NCBI GenBank assembly: GCA_009995705.1
Contig: JAADBR010000002.1
Location: 1-64,000 of the forward strand
Direction of reading: 5' to 3'
DNA length: 64,000 bases
Origin: Microcystis aeruginosa W13-11
GTDB lineage: Bacteria; Cyanobacteriota; Cyanobacteriia; Cyanobacteriales; Microcystaceae
Shown here: piece after piece, positions 16,472-25,394 of the stretch
Layout: each line of letters starts with the position of its first letter
How positions within the stretch are numbered: position 1 is the stretch's first letter
Translations under genes and position numbers: made by a program
The notes under the pieces: model-generated
The model's input: the letters and a program-made list of their open reading frames with translations, nothing else
The model's database searches: none
What the model was told of the DNA's origin: nothing

Positions 16472-17940
16472 TGGTATTAACTCCGACAATTGGCGAAAAA
16501 TCCTATAACCGTCAGGATTGGCAAAAAGGCTATCAATCCCAACCTAACGAGTACGATTACGAGGTGGAAGACATCGAGGGTCAAATTCCCGCCGATTTAC
16601 AGGGTACAATCTTTAAAAACGGCCCCGGTTTACTCGATATCGCTGGCACTGCGATCGCTCATCCCTTCGATGGGGATGGTATGATCAGCGCGATTAGCTT
16701 CAATCATGGGCGCGTACATTATCGTAATCGTTTTGTTAAAACCCAGGGTTATCTCCAGGAACAGAAAGCGGGAAAACCCCTTTATCGCGGTGTTTTCGGC
16801 ACGAAAAAACCGGGGGGAATTTTCGGCAATGCTTTTGATTTGCGTCTGAAAAATATTGCTAATACTAATGTTATCTACTGGGGTAATAAATTACTGGCAC
16901 TTTGGGAAGCGGCCGAACCCCATCGCCTCGATGCTAAAACTCTTGATACTATTGGTTTAGACTATCTCGACGGTATCTTAGAAAAAGGCGATGCTTTTGC
17001 CGCTCATCCTCGCATCGATCCCGCTTGTATCTTCGATAATCATCAACCTTGTCTGGTAAATTTTGCCATCAAAACGGGTTTGTCGAGTGCTATTACTCTC
17101 TACGAAATTAGTCCCACGGGTAAGTTATTACGTCGTCATACCCACAGCATACCGGGCTTTTGTTTTATCCACGATTTTGTTATTACTCCCCACTACGCTA
17201 TCTTTTTCCAAAACTCGGTTAGTTATAATCCTTTTCCTTTTCTTTTTGGGTTAAAAGGTGCGGGAGAATGCGTCATCAATCAACCGGACAAGTTAACTAA
17301 GATTATTATTATCCCCCGGTATCCTAACAAAGGAGAAGTGAAAGTTTTAGAAACTCCATCGGGTTTTGTGTTTCATCATAGCAATGCTTTTGAACAAGGG
17401 GAGAAAATCTATATCGATTCTATCTGTTATCAATCCTTACCACAACTGGATGCAAATAGCAATTTTCAATCGGTAGATTTTGATAGTTTAGCTCCAGGAC
17501 ATCTGTGGCGATTTACACTAAATTTATCAGAAAATACCGTTACAAGAGAATCTATTCTAGAGCATTGTTGTGAATTTCCCAGCATTAATCCTGCAAAAGT
17601 TGGTCGAGATTACCGTTATTTATACATCGCTGCCACTCATCATGCCACTGGTAATGCTCCTTTGCAAGCAATCTTAAAACTGGACTTATTAACGGGAGAA
17701 AAACAGTTATATTCTTTTGCTCCCCGGGGATTTGCGGGTGAACCAATTTTTGTGCCTAAACCCGATGGAATTGCTGAAGATGATGGTTGGTTATTGGTAG
17801 TCACCTACGATGCGGCCAATCATCGATCGAATATGGTAATCTTAGATGCTAAAGATATCACTAATTCCCTAGCAGTTATCCATCTTAAACATCATATTCC
17901 CTACGGGTTACACGGTAGTTGGACTAGACAATGTTTTTAA
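16471..17940 (+). CDS. Carotenoid cleavage oxygenase (RPE65/apocarotenoid oxygenase family)
   Basis: This 489-residue non-haem iron enzyme cleaves carotenoids or apocarotenoids oxidatively. Four histidines at the expected places could bind iron: H179 (AAHPRIDP), H234 (CFIHDFVIT), H302 (FVFHHSNAFE) and H481 (GLHGSW). The family N-terminal signature NGPG...HPFDGDGM is present near residues 50-72. It most resembles the cyanobacterial apocarotenoid-15,15'-oxygenase type, but substrate and cleavage site cannot be told from sequence. Expression may be controlled by the inverted repeat at its start codon. Confidence 0.9.
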   Translation: MVLTPTIGEKSYNRQDWQKGYQSQPNEYDYEVEDIEGQIPADLQGTIFKNGPGLLDIAGTAIAHPFDGDGMISAISFNHGRVHYRNRFVKTQGYLQEQKAGKPLYRGVFGTKKPGGIFGNAFDLRLKNIANTNVIYWGNKLLALWEAAEPHRLDAKTLDTIGLDYLDGILEKGDAFAAHPRIDPACIFDNHQPCLVNFAIKTGLSSAITLYEISPTGKLLRRHTHSIPGFCFIHDFVITPHYAIFFQNSVSYNPFPFLFGLKGAGECVINQPDKLTKIIIIPRYPNKGEVKVLETPSGFVFHHSNAFEQGEKIYIDSICYQSLPQLDANSNFQSVDFDSLAPGHLWRFTLNLSENTVTRESILEHCCEFPSINPAKVGRDYRYLYIAATHHATGNAPLQAILKLDLLTGEKQLYSFAPRGFAGEPIFVPKPDGIAEDDGWLLVVTYDAANHRSNMVILDAKDITNSLAVIHLKHHIPYGLHGSWTRQCF

Positions 17941-17984
17941 GTTAATTCTGTGGGGGTGGATTGAAAACCCACCTTGACTAAACT

Positions 17985-18860
17985 TTACTCTTGATGGCCT
18001 TCCTGTAATAGCCAAAAACCAGCGAATGATTCCGATTCAGGGTTAGATTGAACGGCTAAAAAATGCAGATTATTGGCTTTCTGTTTAGCTTCTTCAAAAT
18101 TTTTGGCTTCCTTTAAAGTCTCGGTGTTAATGACATTGACGAGAATCCAGCTATCACTAGCACCCGTTTCTAAACGTAGCACAGGACGGGAACCAGTTTC
18201 TAACTTTAAATAGGCCATTTCTAACCCTGACATCCAACCAGCTAGGGGTAAAGCACGGGGTGAAAAAATAACTAAACCAGGGATTTTTAGATTCCCATCT
18301 AATCCCATCCCCAGTATAGGCAAATTTTCTCCGAAGCTAATATCCCAATCTTTTATATCATGAAAAGAAGACAATTCTAGCGTGACAAAAGCCCATTTAT
18401 CGGCCTTATCTCCCCGGACAGCATCGGGAAGGGGAACAGCATTTAAAGGGGGATAATTCACGGAAGCGGTTTTAGTTAAATTTTGATCATAACCAACTTC
18501 TTGGGGATAGAAATTAACCATTCTTTCTTCTATCCATCTAGTTAAAGCATGAGTGCGACGACTAGGGGAAGCGGGAATACCGATATCCTCGCAAGCTTTG
18601 CTAATCATGTTATTCATCTGACGACGGAAAAAACGAATTTTTTTGGGAGTTACTCCCGCTGCCTTGATAGCTGCAGTAATTGCCTCTCCTAACCATTGGG
18701 AATTAACCATCGTATTAGGACAATAACTGGCATATTTAAATATTGTATCGGAGGGGCGATCGATTGTTGCGGGAGTTTCACAGATTAACAATTCCCATCT
18801 TTTTTTATTATTTTCATCCACCACCGGCCGCGAATAAAAATCAAGTTCCCAAATAGTCAT
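17985..18860 (-). CDS. Tab2/Atab2-family RNA-binding protein
   Basis: The 291-residue protein opens MTIWELDFYSRPVVDENNK, the signature of the Tab2/Atab2 (DUF1092) family. It also has the conserved RRQMNNMISKACEDIG region (about 80-95) and SRRTHALTRWIEERM. In plants and algae these proteins bind RNA and help translation of photosystem I (psaA/psaB) subunits; a similar role in cyanobacteria is inferred. It is convergent with the carotenoid oxygenase gene. Confidence 0.88.
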   Translation of the reverse strand: MTIWELDFYSRPVVDENNKKRWELLICETPATIDRPSDTIFKYASYCPNTMVNSQWLGEAITAAIKAAGVTPKKIRFFRRQMNNMISKACEDIGIPASPSRRTHALTRWIEERMVNFYPQEVGYDQNLTKTASVNYPPLNAVPLPDAVRGDKADKWAFVTLELSSFHDIKDWDISFGENLPILGMGLDGNLKIPGLVIFSPRALPLAGWMSGLEMAYLKLETGSRPVLRLETGASDSWILVNVINTETLKEAKNFEEAKQKANNLHFLAVQSNPESESFAGFWLLQEGHQE

Positions 18861-18868
18861 ATTTTTTT

Positions 18869-19005
18869 CAGTTATCAGTCATCAGTCATCAGTCATCAGT
18901 TATCAGTTATCAGATTTGAGTTTTCAGTGAACAATATTAAGTGACAAGTTCCGAGATTTCTTTTCAGTGATTACTGCTCACTGATTACTGATTACTGTTC
19001 ACTGA
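18869..19005. repeat. Short dispersed repeat cluster overlapping the end of the GT2 gene
   Basis: Runs of CAGTTATCAG, CAGTCATCAG and CACTGATTACTG units occupy the spacer between the GT2 and Tab2 genes. They extend into the GT2 gene, where they encode the last residues (FSEQ) and the stop. The composition matches the clusters at 2086 and 55513. Confidence 0.7.
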
Positions 19006-20011
19006 AAAATCCCCTATCCCCGACAACAGTACGAACGCGGTAGATAGGACGTTTTTGGGATTCATGGTAAGTTCGCATCAAAATTTCTGCCAAAAGACCA
19101 AAACAGAGTAATTGTACCCCAGTTAAAAAGAATAACACAGCTAGGATTAACAAAGGTCGATTGCCGATTTCTTGTCCGAAACCGAGTTTGAGAATAGTCA
19201 GATAAGCGCCTAAAATAACCCCCACTACCATGGATAACAGTCCGTAGAGTCCAAAAATGTGCATCGGACGGGTGAGGAACTTTTTCATAAAAAAGATAGT
19301 AAATAAGTCCATAATCACGCGAATTGTGCGATCTAAACCGTATTTACTCTGTCCGAACCGTCTAGGGTGGTGATTAACGGGAATTTCGGTTATTTTTGCC
19401 CCTTCAATAAAAGCTAATGCGGGTAAAAAGCGATGTAATTCCCCGTAGAGATTCATATCGGCGATTAATTCGGCTCGATAGGCTTTCAAAGAACAACCGT
19501 AATCGTGTAATTTGACCCCTGTTACCTTTGCTATCAGCCAATTAGCTATTTTTGAGGGTAAAAGCCGTTTTACCTGGTCATCTTGGCGATTTTTGCGCCA
19601 GCCACTCACGAGGTCATAACCTTCCTCTAATTTGGCCAATAATAGGGGCATATCATTGGGATCGTTCTGTAAATCGCCGTCAAGGGTAATAATGACCTGT
19701 CCCGTGGCATAATTAAATCCAGCAGCCATAGCGGGGGTTTGCCCGTAGTTGCGTCGCAATATCACCGCCTTGAGATCATGGCGATTTTTAGCTAAATTAG
19801 TTAAAACCTCGGTAGAACCGTCCTTAGAACCGTCGTCAACACAGATAATCTCGTAGTTAATTTGATAAGAACGCAAAATCGAGGCGATACTCTCCACGAG
19901 ATGGGGGATACTGTCCACTTCGTTATAAATGGGAACCACTACCGATAAAGTCTGGACAGCAGCCTGCGGGTTGGGTTCATTGACACTGATGGACGGTGTA
20001 ATCGGGGACAT
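18992..20011 (-). CDS. Family 2 glycosyltransferase (DPM1/GtrB-like)
   Basis: The 339-residue protein has an N-terminal GT-A domain with VVVPIYNEVDSIPHLVESI, a DDGSKDGS nucleotide-binding motif (about 60-67), DGDLQNDP (112-119) and a QAxxRW-like catalytic region. Two membrane helices lie at about 250-310. Such enzymes load a sugar onto undecaprenyl or dolichyl phosphate for cell-envelope polysaccharide assembly. The sugar is not predictable. The four C-terminal residues are encoded by an intergenic repeat, so the natural end may have been altered. Confidence 0.9.
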   Translation of the reverse strand: MSPITPSISVNEPNPQAAVQTLSVVVPIYNEVDSIPHLVESIASILRSYQINYEIICVDDGSKDGSTEVLTNLAKNRHDLKAVILRRNYGQTPAMAAGFNYATGQVIITLDGDLQNDPNDMPLLLAKLEEGYDLVSGWRKNRQDDQVKRLLPSKIANWLIAKVTGVKLHDYGCSLKAYRAELIADMNLYGELHRFLPALAFIEGAKITEIPVNHHPRRFGQSKYGLDRTIRVIMDLFTIFFMKKFLTRPMHIFGLYGLLSMVVGVILGAYLTILKLGFGQEIGNRPLLILAVLFFLTGVQLLCFGLLAEILMRTYHESQKRPIYRVRTVVGDRGFFSEQ

Positions 20012-20101
20012 AGTTGACTGACGTGGGGACGTTCTGGGGCGATTGTATCACAATTCAGTTATCAGATGTGAGTTGTCAGTTCACTGATTACTGTTCACTG
20101 T

Positions 20102-20404
20102 TTACTGTTCCCCTTTCTCTGTTTCCTTTTTGGCTAAAATTGCCTGACGAAAACCTAGGACGACGAGAATATTCGAGAGGGTGAGGAAAAGTTCGGCGCT
20201 GCCGTGTAACCAATCGACGTTGGCTAATTCTTTACCATAGTGGATTTTGGCGTAGATACCAGCAGGAATGGTGATAAAAACGAAGATTAACAGCACATAA
20301 AAGCCAATTAAGGCTAAACGGGGCATTTTTCCTGAACGAGTGACAAACCAAAGAAACCCCAGATAGGGAAACAGGGAAATGGCAAACAAACTCTCTTTAT
20401 TCAT
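20102..20404 (-). CDS. DUF3593 membrane protein
   Basis: The 100-residue protein has three hydrophobic segments and the MNKESLFAISLFPYLGFLWF start of the DUF3593 family, conserved in cyanobacteria and plastids. The ATG at 20404 is chosen over an upstream start because it overlaps the stop of the DUF2499 gene by 8 bp, indicating translational coupling, and fits the family start. Its last codons (GEQ and stop) lie in a dispersed repeat. Function is unknown. Confidence 0.8.
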   Translation of the reverse strand: MNKESLFAISLFPYLGFLWFVTRSGKMPRLALIGFYVLLIFVFITIPAGIYAKIHYGKELANVDWLHGSAELFLTLSNILVVLGFRQAILAKKETEKGEQ

Positions 20405-20708
20405 TGTTAAGGCTAATTTTACTGGAACGCCACAGCCACCAACCGGCAGCACAGAGGGTAAAATTTCCTAAGACAGTCATGGCTGCCTGTAGGGTGACTA
20501 ACCAGGATAAGGCACTGATATTATCAAAAAAATGCCATGTACAGGCACACATTGCCCCAACTAAAGCGGGTAACATCCCCCAAGATAACATTCGCCATGA
20601 TCGATCGCTACTGATGTCGCTATAGGTCCAGACCAACCATATTGCCGCTATCCATTCTACGACACTCGATACATGAACTATCCACGTCGGTATTGATAAA
20701 GCATTCAT
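20397..20708 (-). CDS. DUF2499 membrane protein
   Basis: The 103-residue protein has three hydrophobic helices and the pattern MNALSIPTWIVHVSSVVEW then MLPALVGAMCACTWHFF, characteristic of DUF2499, a family conserved in cyanobacteria and chloroplasts. It is coupled to the DUF3593 gene by an 8-bp overlap; the two are usually neighbours and probably form one membrane complex. The biochemical role is unknown. Confidence 0.82.
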   Translation of the reverse strand: MNALSIPTWIVHVSSVVEWIAAIWLVWTYSDISSDRSWRMLSWGMLPALVGAMCACTWHFFDNISALSWLVTLQAAMTVLGNFTLCAAGWWLWRSSKISLNNE

Positions 20709-20749
20709 TTTTTTACAGTTATCAGTTATCAGATTTGAGTTCTTATCCC

Positions 20750-20795
20750 GTTCCCAGGTTCTACCTGGGAACCCTTTATTCAGGTTCTACCTGAA
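20750..20795 (-). terminator. Twin AGGTTCTACCT hairpins
   Basis: Two successive palindromes share the core AGGTTCTACCT: GTTCCCAGGT-TCT-ACCTGGGAAC (20750-20772) and TTCAGGT-TCT-ACCTGAA (20779-20795). They lie just past the gshB stop on the minus strand and upstream of the DUF2499 gene is on the other side of transcription, so they may terminate gshB. They look like a dispersed palindromic repeat and have no clear T-tract. Confidence 0.45.
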
Positions 20796-20802
20796 GGATA
20801 TT

Positions 20803-21783
20803 TCAATACAGAGCCTTGGCACAAGAAAAATTTTCTAGCCATTTAATCACCTGTTGACCTAAACTAACATTGTTTAATCGATCGATCTCGCGAATGCCGG
20901 TGGGACTGGTGACATTAACTTCCGTGAGATAGCCTCCAATCACATCCAATCCGACAAAATATAGGCCATCTTCCCTTAATTTTGGGGCTAAAGTGGCACA
21001 GATTTCTAATTCTTGATCGCTGATTTCTGTTTTTGCTACTCGTCCACCCACGGCCATATTACCGCGAAATTCTGAACCGGTGGGAATGCGATTAACTGCC
21101 CCGATGGGTTCACCATTGAGGACAATAATGCGTTTATCTCCTTCCTTAGCAGCTGGTAAATAATCTTGAATCATTACCGGTTCTTGCCCCCATTTTGTGC
21201 TAATTTCAATCATTGAATTGAGATTGGGATCTTCGGGACTAAGAAATAAAATTCCTTCCCCTGCTTTGCCACCTAAAGGTTTCATAATTGCCGCTCCTTT
21301 TTCGTTGACAAATTCCCTAATCGTCGCTTTATCTTGGGAAACAATTGTGGCAGGCATTACCTGAGCAAAGTGAATCGTATATAACTTTTCGTTGGCATGG
21401 CGTAAACCCCTAGTTGAGTTAATTACTTTGGTTTTTTGGGGGTCAATCAAGTCTAATAAATAGGTGGCATAAAGATAGGCAATTGTCACGGGTGGATCTT
21501 TTCGCATCCAGACAAAATCGAAGTTTTCTAGGCAGGTAAAAACTGTCTCTTGTCTTTGATACCATTGAGATACAGCCACCCAATGATTATCTTTTAACTC
21601 CACGGGAACCAGTTCAATTCTGGTTAGTTTTGCCCAAGCTTTTCCCGCAATTGCACTGAGATCGGTGATGGAAGTAATCCAAATTTCATGACCTAATAAT
21701 TGGGACGCTTCCATGATAGCTACGCTGGTATCATGGCCTGGATCGAGATGCTCGATCGGATCGATAATAAAGGCTAGTTTCAT
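20803..21783 (-). CDS. gshB: Glutathione synthetase
   Basis: This ATP-grasp ligase joins gamma-glutamylcysteine and glycine to make glutathione. The 326-residue protein starts MKLAFIIDPIEHLDPGHDTS, has VWMRKDPP (about 92-99), a glycine-rich ATP loop MKPLGGKAGEGI and the metal-binding end of the ATP-grasp fold EVNVTSPTGI near 300. It starts 15 bp after the glutaredoxin gene on the same strand, so glutathione synthesis and use are co-transcribed. Confidence 0.96.
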   Translation of the reverse strand: MKLAFIIDPIEHLDPGHDTSVAIMEASQLLGHEIWITSITDLSAIAGKAWAKLTRIELVPVELKDNHWVAVSQWYQRQETVFTCLENFDFVWMRKDPPVTIAYLYATYLLDLIDPQKTKVINSTRGLRHANEKLYTIHFAQVMPATIVSQDKATIREFVNEKGAAIMKPLGGKAGEGILFLSPEDPNLNSMIEISTKWGQEPVMIQDYLPAAKEGDKRIIVLNGEPIGAVNRIPTGSEFRGNMAVGGRVAKTEISDQELEICATLAPKLREDGLYFVGLDVIGGYLTEVNVTSPTGIREIDRLNNVSLGQQVIKWLENFSCAKALY

Positions 21784-21798
21784 TAATAGTTTTTATCC

Positions 21799-22059
21799 TT
21801 AATTCGGCAACAGGGGAGCTAAACCACCACTTCTATCTAAAGCATAGATGTCATCGCAGCCCCCGATGTGTTGATCATTTATAAAAATTTGTGGTACACT
21901 TGTACGACCATTGGCTCGATCGGACATTTTGTCCCGCGCTTCTTCATCACCATCGATACAATATTCGGTAAACTCCACCCCTTTTTTGTTGAGTAGTGCT
22001 TTAGCGCGGATACAGAAAGGACAGGAACTCCAAGTATAGATCTCAACTTTAGCGGCCAT
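21799..22059 (-). CDS. grxC: Glutaredoxin 3
   Basis: The 86-residue dithiol glutaredoxin has a CPFC active site at residues 13-16 and the TSVPQIFI cis-proline region plus GGCDD glutathione-binding motif near 66-71. It reduces protein disulfides and glutathionylated proteins using glutathione. It is the first gene of the grxC-gshB unit. Confidence 0.95.
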   Translation of the reverse strand: MAAKVEIYTWSSCPFCIRAKALLNKKGVEFTEYCIDGDEEARDKMSDRANGRTSVPQIFINDQHIGGCDDIYALDRSGGLAPLLPN

Positions 22060-22121
22060 AAAATTTATCTGTTTTCTTTACAGTTCTTAATTTTAGCCGA
22101 TAACCGAGCAGTGATCTTCCT

Positions 22122-22421
22122 TCAGTCCAGAAAACGCCAATTAGGGCGATTCCACTGATATATTGCTTGTATTTCCCATTCTTCACCGTTTTGAAAGCGA
22201 ATACAGCAACTAACAAGGGGGGAATCATCCTCACTTTCATTTACTTCTATCACCTCACAGGGAAACCAGTCGCAACTATCGGCAGCGTCTGCGTGAATCC
22301 ATTCCCATAATCCATTAGACACCTCGATCGTATCTCCCACCTGTAATTTTTCTCTGGTTAACCTTAATTTTTGTAAATATTCTTGCCAATGAATCGGTTT
22401 TATGCTATTCAACCAAGCCAT
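22122..22421 (-). CDS. Cyanobacterial conserved hypothetical protein
   Basis: The start MAWLNSIKPIHWQEYL at 22421 gives about 99 residues and overlaps the end of the preceding gene by 17 bp, so it is preferred to a longer upstream frame. The protein is soluble, Trp-rich and acidic in the middle (EVNESEDDSP). The final codons FLD and the stop lie within TTTTCTGGACTGA, which matches one half of palindromic repeat R. No family recognised. Confidence 0.6.
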   Translation of the reverse strand: MAWLNSIKPIHWQEYLQKLRLTREKLQVGDTIEVSNGLWEWIHADAADSCDWFPCEVIEVNESEDDSPLVSCCIRFQNGEEWEIQAIYQWNRPNWRFLD

Positions 22422-22710
22422 ACTGATCGCGGATAAATTGTACCGCACCGGAAGGGCGATCATTAAGCCAATCATTGAGGAGGGAACTTTTCCAAGCTAA
22501 ATTTTCCCGTTCTTGTTTGAGGATAAATTCCAGTAAAATCTCCCTTTGCATAGATGTTAATTCGTCGAGGGGATTGCCATCAGCGAGGGAATTTTGCTCA
22601 AAAAACACCTCTAACAAAGTTTCTTTTTGTCGTTCATTGAGAGGACATAATAAAGCCTCACACTGGAGAAAAGCTGCTTTGAGAGTGGTTTCAATCTCAT
22701 CTCGATCCAT
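22405..22710 (-). CDS. Conserved hypothetical helical protein
   Basis: The 101-residue, Leu/Glu-rich protein (MDRDEIETTLKAAFLQCEALL then PLNERQKETLLEV) is predicted to be all helical and soluble. It overlaps the downstream gene, making a translationally coupled pair upstream of grxC-gshB. I do not recognise the family. Confidence 0.6.
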   Translation of the reverse strand: MDRDEIETTLKAAFLQCEALLCPLNERQKETLLEVFFEQNSLADGNPLDELTSMQREILLEFILKQERENLAWKSSLLNDWLNDRPSGAVQFIRDQYGLVE

Positions 22711-22796
22711 GAAAGTCCTAAAAAAGCTGATTTCAAAGGGTGACGATCCACGATAATCTAAGTATTAGGGAAATCATACCGTAAAATAACTGATCT

Positions 22797-23237
22797 ATGA
22801 CACCACGCTCGCTCACCGTTTTACTGCTCTCTGCTCTCTTCTGGCTGTCTAGCTTGCTTATCATCCCTATTGCTCAAGCTTTGACCCCAATTCAACTATT
22901 AGATGTATCTTACAAAGACTGTCCCCCGGAATTAGCCGAGGGTAGTGTCACCAGTGGGGGAACCAGTTTTCCGGCTAATTGTTTTTTAATCACCGGCAGA
23001 GCTAAAAATAATTCTGGAAAAACCGTCTATGATGCCGATGTTTTTGGTCGGATTTACGATGCTAACGGGGAACCAGCTTTACAAAATCGTAGCCGAGTCG
23101 GGGCAATTCCGGAAGTGCCGCCGGGGATTAGTGATTTTGAGATCAGAATTTCTGTTTCTACCAATCAACCAACCCCCCTGCGACTGGAAAAATTCAAAGC
23201 TTCCGGTTTCACCAGTAGTGTGGATCCGCGGATTTAG
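22797..23237 (+). CDS. Secreted protein with FxLYD-like beta domain, function unknown
   Basis: The 146-residue protein has a clear signal peptide with cleavage near AQA (about residue 28). The beta-rich mature part contains NCFLITGRAKNNSGKTVYDAD and GRIYDANGEPA, resembling the FxLYD fold of surface proteins. Two cysteines (CPPEL, NCFL) may pair. Its stop codon overlaps that of the convergent YggT gene. Function is not known. Confidence 0.65.
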   Translation: MTPRSLTVLLLSALFWLSSLLIIPIAQALTPIQLLDVSYKDCPPELAEGSVTSGGTSFPANCFLITGRAKNNSGKTVYDADVFGRIYDANGEPALQNRSRVGAIPEVPPGISDFEIRISVSTNQPTPLRLEKFKASGFTSSVDPRI

Positions 23238-23521
23238 AAACTGCTACTGACCAGACTGCTGGCCCCTGTGGCTACGACACTCTGAACAACGTTGAGCAGC
23301 AGGAACGCGAGAATCGGGGAAAAGTCCATCCCGCCTAGGGGTGGGATAATCGAGCGAAAGAGGTTTAAATAGGGATCGGTAATCGGACTGAGAAAAGACA
23401 TAATCTGATAGGCCCAACCAGCATTTTGGAACCAGGTCAGTAAAACCCTAACAATTAGGATTACCGAGTAAATTTGCAGGAAATTGTTGATTATAGTCAA
23501 AATAAACCCTATATCGCTCAT
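23234..23521 (-). CDS. YggT-family membrane protein
   Basis: The 95-residue protein has two membrane helices and the YggT pattern ILIVRVLLTWF and LSPITDPYLNLFRSIIPPLGGMDFSPIL (split across about residues 20-70). The ATG at 23521 is chosen over a TTG six codons upstream because GAGG is correctly placed before it. YggT proteins are linked to cell division, thylakoid or membrane organisation; CCB3 in plastids is a relative involved in cytochrome b6 haem binding. Its stop overlaps the stop of the convergent plus-strand gene. Confidence 0.85.
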   Translation of the reverse strand: MSDIGFILTIINNFLQIYSVILIVRVLLTWFQNAGWAYQIMSFLSPITDPYLNLFRSIIPPLGGMDFSPILAFLLLNVVQSVVATGASSLVSSSF

Positions 23522-23830
23522 AAATAAATATTTCCTCAAGGGGGCGTGATGGTTAGTTTAGCTCTGATCTTACCAAAAAAATCGTCTTTAGTTACTCTCG
23601 CCGTCCTGTCTTAGTGGTTTTAAGCAGCTATCGGCATTCCTCCCGGTTGATGGACACTGGGTAAGAAAACTGAATACAGTAGTTATCTTAATGGTGAGGT
23701 ACGCAGTTTTCCTTTTGGGGAGACTCCGATTGTTCAAGTAGTTTTTCCCTAACCTTTGTATTCTCTGCACAAATGAGATGCTCCCGAGTATTTACCGAAT
23801 CACTACCTCTCAGGAGTGATAGGCAATTGA

Positions 23831-24150
23831 TTAATAGCGATAATTGCCGTGCGATAAAGCGAGGGAAGAAAATAGACTCTTTCTGGTTAATCTGGCCTTA
23901 ACTTTGCCCCAAATCCTTAAACAAGAAGCATTGTCTTGATTGTAGCCCTGATTTTCCGGTTTAGCTTGTCTTTGCAGTTCGGCTAAAATGGTCAAAAGTT
24001 GCGCTAAACAATTAGGAATCTCGCTAGGATTGGGAGGATTGCGATAGGATTCAATTCAGACAGTATTAAAGACAATTCTGTCTAATAATCCCAGATAATC
24101 AGGTTTTTGTTCGGGATTGGGGAAAAAAATACATCTATCTGTCGGATTTC
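23831..24150 (-). pseudogene. Decayed gene of unknown family
   Basis: A minus-strand frame from about 24150 to the TAA at 23831 reads coherently (PNPEQKPDYLGLLDRIVFN, then after one in-frame TGA, PSEIPNCLAQLLTILAELQ and CLRIWGKVKARLTRKSLFSS). Composition and periodicity look coding, but there is no start codon at the upstream end and one internal stop. I infer an inactivated gene of about 100 codons. No family recognised. Confidence 0.4.
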
Positions 24151-24179
24151 GTCAATTCTCAATTGTATAGCTATTAAAA

Positions 24180-24202
24180 AAGTGGGTTATTTAAACCCAC
24201 TT
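24180..24202 (-). terminator. Terminator of the DUF2949 gene
   Basis: AAGTGGGTT and AACCCACTT form a 9-bp stem. On the minus strand the descending arm is followed by TTTTTTAATAG, a proper T-tract. It lies about 110 bp downstream of the gene ending at 24310. Confidence 0.65.
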
Positions 24203-24309
24203 CTCAAGTGATGATTGGTAGTTGTTAAGATGGGAATTTTCAAACTGTGCCAGAAACTATGCGCAGCCATGGCAATTATTCTCCTTGTCAATAGTTACCA
24301 ATAGTAAGA

Positions 24310-24504
24310 TTAGACCACCTCTTCGAGAAAATCATAAATTTTATCTAATTGTTCTAAGGTCACTAAACCGTACTGCCAGAGAATCATCGGTAAATGAATT
24401 TTATCAGATTGGATCGATCGCTCGGCCATAGCGATGGATTCTTGGGGAAGGGACAATTCCTCTTGTAGAAATTGTCGGAATTGGGAATAGGCAATCGTGG
24501 ACAT
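24310..24504 (-). CDS. DUF2949-family small protein
   Basis: The 64-residue helical protein reads MSTIAYSQFRQFLQEEL and MILWQYGLVTLEQLDKIYDFL, the pattern of the cyanobacterial DUF2949 family. It is soluble, with no catalytic motif. It stands alone with its own terminator. Function is unknown. Confidence 0.65.
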   Translation of the reverse strand: MSTIAYSQFRQFLQEELSLPQESIAMAERSIQSDKIHLPMILWQYGLVTLEQLDKIYDFLEEVV

Positions 24505-24866
24505 AGGGGGACTTTTTCCTCAATAGTATATCTAGTAATTTCAACAAAACACCACCCGATCGGTTTCAAGGACAGTTAGTCTCGCGACCGTTTTTTCTGT
24601 ATCTAAGCTATCTCGATGATAGAGAGTGCTTTCCTAAAAATCGCTGGCTCTCTTAAGATAGTCCCGTTAGATCGAGCAGAACTTTGTCTCTGTTTAATCT
24701 ATAGCAAGAGTAAAGATTATTCAATCTATGACTTGATAGACTATAAAAATCTTAATCAATATGGTTATATCTTAAACAGTATAAATGCGTAATAGCTTCT
24801 AAAGGCCATACTTATATTTTCAGACAAGGGACACTTTTGATAAGAAAGTTAACCCATTTCCAAAAA
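24505..24866. other. Intergenic stretch without a recognisable gene
   Basis: About 360 bp separate two minus-strand genes. I see AT-rich sequence, a weak imperfect inverted repeat around 24715-24755, and no coherent reading frame, terminator or known motif. Confidence 0.5.
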
Positions 24867-25394
24867 TTAAGGTCTTGAGATAAACTCAATCTTAATTTTA
24901 TCTCCTTCTCTCACTCCTAATTCTTTCGCTCGACCCCCAGCTAGTTCGATCACTTGATTAACCATGGTGTTTGGCCCATAGACAGGACAAGGATGCACCG
25001 CACAAGGAGGGACATTGAGCAAAACTGCTTTTACTATACCATCTTTTAGAAAAATCATGTCTAGAGGAATCGAGACATTTTTCATCCAAAACCCGGCCAT
25101 CAGAGGTTGTGCAAAGGGAAATAGCATACCGCGATTTCTCTCCAAAGACAAGCGATACATTAAACCCTTGGCCTGTTGTTCGGGGGTTTGAGCCACTTCT
25201 AACTCAATTATCTCACCATTAATATCTGCTTTGGCCGTGATCGGTAATATTTGCCCTTGATTCTCAGTTGTAATCTGAGCCATCGAACTATTATTACCAT
25301 TGAGATTAGTCGATTGACAACTCAGCAGCAACAAACCTAAAAATAGTATTAACTTGATCTTGAGCATAAATGATTTTTTACCAGTCATCATCAA
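24867..25394 (-). CDS. DUF192 domain lipoprotein
   Basis: The 175-residue protein has an N-terminal signal with a lipobox-like LLLLSC (Cys about 26), followed by a DUF192 domain: EVAQTPEQQAKGLMYR, RGMLFPF, FWMKNVSIPLDMIFL and ELGVREGDKI. The family is widespread and of unknown biochemical role; the lipobox suggests it is anchored on the periplasmic side. Confidence 0.85.
   Translation of the reverse strand: MMMTGKKSFMLKIKLILFLGLLLLSCQSTNLNGNNSSMAQITTENQGQILPITAKADINGEIIELEVAQTPEQQAKGLMYRLSLERNRGMLFPFAQPLMAGFWMKNVSIPLDMIFLKDGIVKAVLLNVPPCAVHPCPVYGPNTMVNQVIELAGGRAKELGVREGDKIKIEFISRP

Noticed and set aside
18869..19005. Possible CRISPR array from repeated CAGTTATCAG units
   Set aside because: The units are only 7-10 bp, have no uniform spacers and occur in many intergenic sites; no cas gene is present.
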